This document shows, piece by piece, positions 58,332-64,000 of a DNA stretch of 64,000 nt (position 1 is the first letter of the stretch; each line of letters begins with the position of its first letter). Source of the stretch: Pratylenchus scribneri. Its lineage: Eukaryota > Nematoda > Chromadorea > Rhabditida > Pratylenchidae. The DNA lies in contig JAQSEB010000142.1 of assembly GCA_030063045.1 (NCBI GenBank), forward strand, positions 124,001-188,000, in the 5' to 3' direction. The notes beneath the pieces were generated by a model that searched no databases, was not told where the DNA came from, and worked only from the letters and a program-made list of their open reading frames with translations. The position numbers and the translations under genes were made by a program.

Positions 58332-61300
58332 GTCTCCATTGTTCCATATACTTTTCTTCTTACCCTCCATTGTTCAATATACTTTTCTTCTTACCCTCCA
58401 TTGTTCCATATACTTTTCTTCTTACCCTCCATTGTTCCATATACTTTTCTTCTTACCCTCCATTGTACCATATACTTTTCTTCTTACCCTCCATTGTTCC
58501 ATATACTTTTCTTCCTACCCTCCATTGTTCCATATACTTTTCTTCTTACCCTCCATTGTTCCATATACTTTTCTTCTTACCCTCCATTGTTCAATATACT
58601 TTTCTTCTTACCCTCCATTGTTCCATATACTTTTCTTCTTACCCTCCATTGTTCAATATACTTTTCTTCTTACCCTCCATTGTTCAATATACTTTTCTTC
58701 TTACCCTCCATTGTTCCATATACTTTTCTTCTTACCCTCCATTGTTCCATATACTTTTCTTCTTACCCTCCATTGTTCCATATACTTTTCTTCTTACCCT
58801 CCATTGTTCCATATACTTTTCTTCCTACCCTCCATTGTTCCATATACTTTTCTTCTTACCCTCCATTGTTCCATATACTTTTCTTCTTACCCTCCATTGT
58901 TCCATATACTTTTCTTCTTACCCTCCATTGTTCCATATACTTTTCTTCTTACCCTCCATTGTTCCATATACTTTTCTTCTTACCCTCCATTGTTCCATAT
59001 ACTTTTCTTCTTACCCTCCATTGTTCCATATACTTTTCTTCTTACCCTCCATTGTTCCATATACTTTTCTTCTTACCCTCCATTGTTCAATATACTTTTC
59101 TTCTTACCCTCCATTGTTCAATATACTTTTCTTCTTACCCTCCATTGTTGCATATACTTTTCTTCTTACCCTCCATTGTTCAATATACTTTTCTTCTTAC
59201 CCTCCATTGTTCCATATACTTTTCTTCTTACCCTCCATTGTTCCATATACTTTTCTTCTTACCCTCCATTGTTCCATATACTTTTCTTCTTACCCTCCAT
59301 TGTTCCATATAGTTTTCTTCTTACCCTCCATTGTTCCATATACTTTTCTTCTTACCCTCCATTGTTCCATATACTTTTCTTCTTACCCTCCATTGTTCCA
59401 TATACTTTTCTTCTTACCCTCCATTGTTCAATATACTTTTCTTCTTACCCTCCATTGTTCAATATACTTTTCTTCTTACCCTCCATTGTTCCATATACTT
59501 TTCTTCTTACCCTCCATTGTTCCATATACTTTTCTTCTTACCCTCCATTGTTCCATATACTTTTCTTCTTACCCTCCATTGTTCCATATACTTTTCTTCC
59601 TACCCTCCATTGTTCCATATACTTTTCTTCTTACCCTCCATTGTTCCATATACTTTTCTTCTTACCCTCCATTGTTCCATATACTTTTCTTCTTACCCTC
59701 CATTGTTCCATATACTTTTCTTCTTACCCTCCATTGTTCCATATACTTTTCTTCTTACCCTCCATTGTTCCATATACTTTTCTTCTTACCCTCCATTGTT
59801 CCATATACTTTTCTTCTTACCCTCCATTGTTCCATATACTTTTCTTCTTACCCTCCATTGTTCCATATACTTTTCTTCCTACCCTCCATTGTTCCATATA
59901 CTTTTCTTCTTACCCTCCATTGTTTCATATACTTTTCTTCTTACCCTCCATTGTTCCATATACTTTTCTTCTTACCCTCCATTGTTCCATATACTTTTCT
60001 TCTTACCCTCCATTGTTCCATATACTTTTCTTCTTACCCTCCATTGTTCAATATACTTTTCTTCTTACCCTCCATTGTTCCATATACTTTTCTTCTTACC
60101 CTCCATTGTTCCATATACTTTTCTTCTTACCCTCCATTGTTCCATATACTTTTCTTCTTACCCTCCATTGTTCCATATACTTTTCTTCTTACCCTCCATT
60201 GTTCAATATACTTTCTGTCCTACCTTCCTTTGTTCAATATACTTTTCTTCTTACCCTCCATTGTTCAATATACTTTCTGTCCTACCTTCCTTTGTTCAAT
60301 ATACTTTCTGTCCTACCTTCCTTTGTTCAATATACTTTTCTTCTTACCCTCCATTGTTCCATATACTTTTCTTCCTACCCTCCATTGTTCCATATACTTT
60401 TCTTCTTACCCTCCATTGTTCCATATACTTTTCTTCTTACCCTCCATTGTTCCATATACTTTTCTTCTTACCCTCCATTGTTCCATATACTTTTCTTCTT
60501 ACCCTCCATTGTTCCATATACTTTTCTTCTTACCCTCCATTGTTCCATATACTTTTCTTCTTACCCTCCATTGTTCCATATACTTTTCTTCTTACCCTCC
60601 ATTGTTCCATATACTTTTCTTCTTACCCTCCATTGTTCAATATACTTTTCTTCTTACCCTCCATTGTTCAATATACTTTTCTTCTTACCCTCCATTGTTC
60701 CATATACTTTTCTTCTTACCCTCCATTGTTCCATATACTTTTCTTCTTACCCTCCATTGTTCCATATACTTTTCTTCTTACCCTCCATTGTTCCATATAC
60801 TTTTCTTCTTACCCTCCATTGTTCCATATACTTTTCTTCTTACCCTCCATTGTTCCATATACTTTTCTTCTTACCCTCCATTGTTCCATATACTTTTCTT
60901 CTTACCCTCCATTGTTCAATATACTTTTCTTCTTACCCTCCATTGTTCCATATACTTTTCTTCTTACCCTCCATTGTTCCATATACTTTTCTTCTTACCC
61001 TCCATTGTTCCATATACTTTTCTTCTTACCCTCCATTGTTCCATATACTTTTCTTCTTACCCTCCATTGTTCAATATACTTTTCTTCTTACCCTCCATTG
61101 TTCAATATACTTTTCTTCTTACCCTCCATTGTTCAATATACTTTTCTTCTTACCCTCCATTGTTCCATATACTTTTCTTCTTACCCTCCATTGTTCCATA
61201 TACTTTTCTTCTTACCCTCCATTGTTCCATATACTTTTCTTCTTACCCTCCATTGTTCCATATACTTTTCTTCCTACCCTCCATTGTTCCATATACTTTT

Positions 61301-64000
61301 CTTCTTACCCTCCATTGTTCCATATACTTTTCTTCTTACCCTCCATTGTTCCATATACTTTTCTTCTTACCCTCCATTGTTCCATATACTTTTCTTCTTA
61401 CCCTCCATTGTTCCATATACTTTTCTTCTTACCCTCCATTGTTCCATATACTTTTCTTCTTACCCTCCATTGTTCCATATACTTTTCTTCTTACCCTCCA
61501 TTGTTCCATATACTTTTCTTCTTACCCTCCATTGTTCCATATACTTTTCTTCCTACCCTCCATTGTTCCATATACTTTTCTTCTTACCCTCCATTGTTCC
61601 ATATACTTTTCTTCTTACCCTCCATTGTTCCATATACTTTTCTTCTTACCCTCCATTGTTCCATATACTTTTCTTCTTACCCTCCATTGTTCCATATACT
61701 TTTATTCTTACCCTCCATTGTTCAATATACTTTTCTTCTTACCCTCCATTGTTCCATATACTTTTCTTCTTACCCTCCATTGTTCCATATACTTTTCTTC
61801 TTACCCTCCATTGTTCCATATACTTTTCTTCTTACCCTCCATTGTTCCATATACTTTTCTTCTTACCCTCCATTGTTCAATATACTTTCTGTCCTACCTT
61901 CCTTTGTTCAATATACTTTTCTTCTTACCCTCCATTGTTCAATATACTTTCTGTCCTACCTTCCTTTGTTCAATATACTTTCTGTCCTACCTTCCTTTGT
62001 TCAATATACTTTTCTTCTTACCCTCCATTGTTCCATATACTTTTCTTCTTACCCTCCATTGTTCAATATACTTTTCTTCTTACCCTCCATTGTTCAATAT
62101 ACTTTTCTTCTTACCCTCCATTGTTCAATATACTTTTCTTCTTACCCTCCATTGTTCAATATACTTTTCTTCTTACCCTCCATTGTTCAATATACTTTTC
62201 TTCTTACCCTCCATTGTTCCATATACTTTTCTTCTTACCCTCCATTGTTCCATATACTTTTCTTCTTACCCTCCATTGTTCCATATACTTTTCTTCTTAC
62301 CCTCCATTGTTCCATATACTTTTCTTCCTACCCTCCATTGTTCCATATACTTTTCTTCTTACCCTCCATTGTTCCATATACTTTTCTTCTTACCCTCCAT
62401 TGTTCCATATACTTTTCTTCTTACCCTCCATTGTTCCATATACTTTTCTTCTTACCCTCCATTGTTCCATATACTTTTCTTCTTACCCTCCATTGTTCCA
62501 TATACTTTTCTTCTTACCCTCCATTGTTCAATATACTTTTCTTCTTACCCTCCATTGTTCCATATACTTTTCTTCTTACCCTCCATTGTTCCATATACTT
62601 TTCTTCTTACCCTCCATTGTTCCATATACTTTTCTTCTTACCCTCCATTGTTCCATATACTTTTCTTCCTACCCTCCATTGTTCCATATACTTTTCTTCT
62701 TACCCTCCATTGTTCCATATACTTTTCTTCTTACCCTCCATTGTTCCATATACTTTTCTTCTTACCCTCCATTGTTCCATATACTTTTCTTCTTACCCTC
62801 CATTGTTCCATATACTTTTCTTCTTACCCTCCATTGTTCAATATACTTTTCTTCTTACCCTCCATTGTTCCATATACTTTTCTTCTTACCCTCCATTGTT
62901 CCATATACTTTTCTTCTTACCCTCCATTGTTCCATATACTTTTGTTCTTACCCTCCATTGTTCCATATACTTTCTGTCCTACCCTCCATTGTTCAATATA
63001 CTTTTCTTCTTACCCTCCATTGTTCCATATACTTTTCTTCTTACCCTCCATTGTTCCATATACTTTTCTTCTTACCCTCCATTGTTCCATATACTTTTCT
63101 TCTTACCCTCCATTGTTCCATATACTTTTCTTCTTACCCTCCATTGTTCCATATACTTTTCTTCTTACCCTCCATTGTTCCATATACTTTTCTTCTTACC
63201 CTCCATTGTTCCATATACTTTTCTTCTTACCCTCCATTGTTCCATATACTTTTCTTCTTACCCTCCATTGTTCCATATACTTTTCTTCTTACCCTCCATT
63301 GTTCCATATACTTTTCTTCTTACCCTCCATTGTTCCATATACTTTTCTTCCTACCCTCCATTGTTCCATATACTTTTCTTCTTACCCTCCATTGTTCCAT
63401 ATACTTTTCTTCTTACCCTCCATTGTTCCATATACTTTTCTTCTTACCCTCCATTGTTCCATATACTTTTCTTCTTACCCTCCATTGTTCCATATACTTT
63501 TCTTCTTACCCTCCATTGTTCAATATACTTTTCTTCTTACCCTCCATTGTTCCATATACTTTTCTTCTTACCCTCCATTGTTCCATATACTTTTCTTCTT
63601 ACCCTCCATTGTTCCATATACTTTTCTTCTTACCCTCCATTGTTCCATATACTTTTCTTCTTACCCTCCATTGTTCAATATACTTTCTGTCCTACCTTCC
63701 TTTGTTCAATATACTTTTCTTCTTACCCTCCATTGTTCAATATACTTTCTGTCCTACCTTCCTTTGTTCAATATACTTTCTGTCCTACCTTCCTTTGTTC
63801 AATATACTTTTCTTCTTACCCTCCATTGTTCAATATACTTTCTGTCCTACCTTCCTTTGTTCAATATACTTTTCTTCTTACCCTCCATTGTTCCATATAC
63901 TTTTCTTCCTACCCTCCATTGTTCCATATACTTTTCTTCTTACCCTCCATTGTTCCATATACTTTTCTTCTTACCCTCCATTGTTCCATATACTTTTCTT
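58332..64000. repeat. 31-bp satellite, about 183 units, continuing past the window edge
   Basis: Units contain CCATTGTTCCATATACTTTT and CTTCTTACCCT. Variants: TTCAATATA for TTCCATATA, TTCCTACCC for TTCTTACCC, and a distinct type with CCTTTGTTCAATATACTTTC and TGTCCTACCTT. The distinct type occurs in similar clusters starting near 60211, 61885 and 63683, spaced 1674 (54 units) and 1798 (58 units). All frames are open for hundreds of codons because the unit has no stop, not because it is a gene. Confidence 0.98.

Noticed and set aside
58262..58342. tRNA-like string ending GGGTTCAATTCCC then GGTCTCCA
   Set aside because: The T arm looks plausible and TGGCCGAATAGCC resembles a D arm, but no matching 5' acceptor strand was found and the anticodon arm is unclear.
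58302..59312. 336-codon frame of FSSYPPLFHILFFLP-type repeats
   Set aside because: The 31-bp unit has no stop in any frame, and the same repeat continues for 5.6 kb. No start context, splice sites or unique sequence.

Overview
The window is nuclear DNA of a nematode. It is AT-rich, with short-exon genes, two GT-AG-spliced chemoreceptor-type (serpentine, seven-transmembrane) genes, an SLC6 transporter, an SLC35F transporter, small secreted proteins, and a very large share of tandem repeats and small inverted-repeat transposons. Genes were rebuilt by hand by joining open stretches across splice sites whose reading phases agree. The species cannot be named. Two GC-AG introns would fit a cyst-nematode-like tylenchid, but that is only a guess.

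Layout: 50-264 is the last exon of a tandem paralogue of the next gene. 1157-7122 (+) is a 12-exon, about 800-residue multi-pass membrane protein. 7928-9944 (+) is a small single-pass membrane protein. 9713-13600 is a 2.1-kb tandem duplication that copies the tail of that gene together with the first exon of a receptor gene. 13340-16792 (+) is receptor 1 (about 368 aa). 18939-25716 (+) is receptor 2 (about 308 aa), split by a 4.7-kb satellite inside an intron. 25871-26242 (-) is a short DUF1772-like fragment. 28548-31891 (-) is an SLC35F-type transporter. 36343-40035 (+) is a secreted protein with a basic N-terminal region. 42796-48876 (+) is a 16-exon, 643-aa SLC6 transporter. 50761-52073 (-) is an 84-aa secreted four-cysteine peptide. 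From 52535 to the right edge the DNA is almost all minisatellite, with a truncated P-loop ATPase remnant at about 57517-57684.

The dominant structural signal is a 24-bp repeat, carrying an EcoRI site and a TTCCGGAA palindrome, that forms seven arrays. Six lie inside introns of at least four genes, in both orientations; the seventh flanks the DUF1772-like fragment. Other tandem families have 31-, 33- and 37/38-bp units, and the larger ones have a higher-order block structure. At least a dozen non-autonomous DNA elements can be delimited by terminal inverted repeats and target-site duplications (8 bp, 6 bp, TTAA or TA). One, at 8850-9693, is present in one duplicate and missing from the other, which gives a clean empty site. 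I found no operon-like functional gene cluster, CRISPR array or rRNA. The genes appear to be functionally unrelated neighbours.
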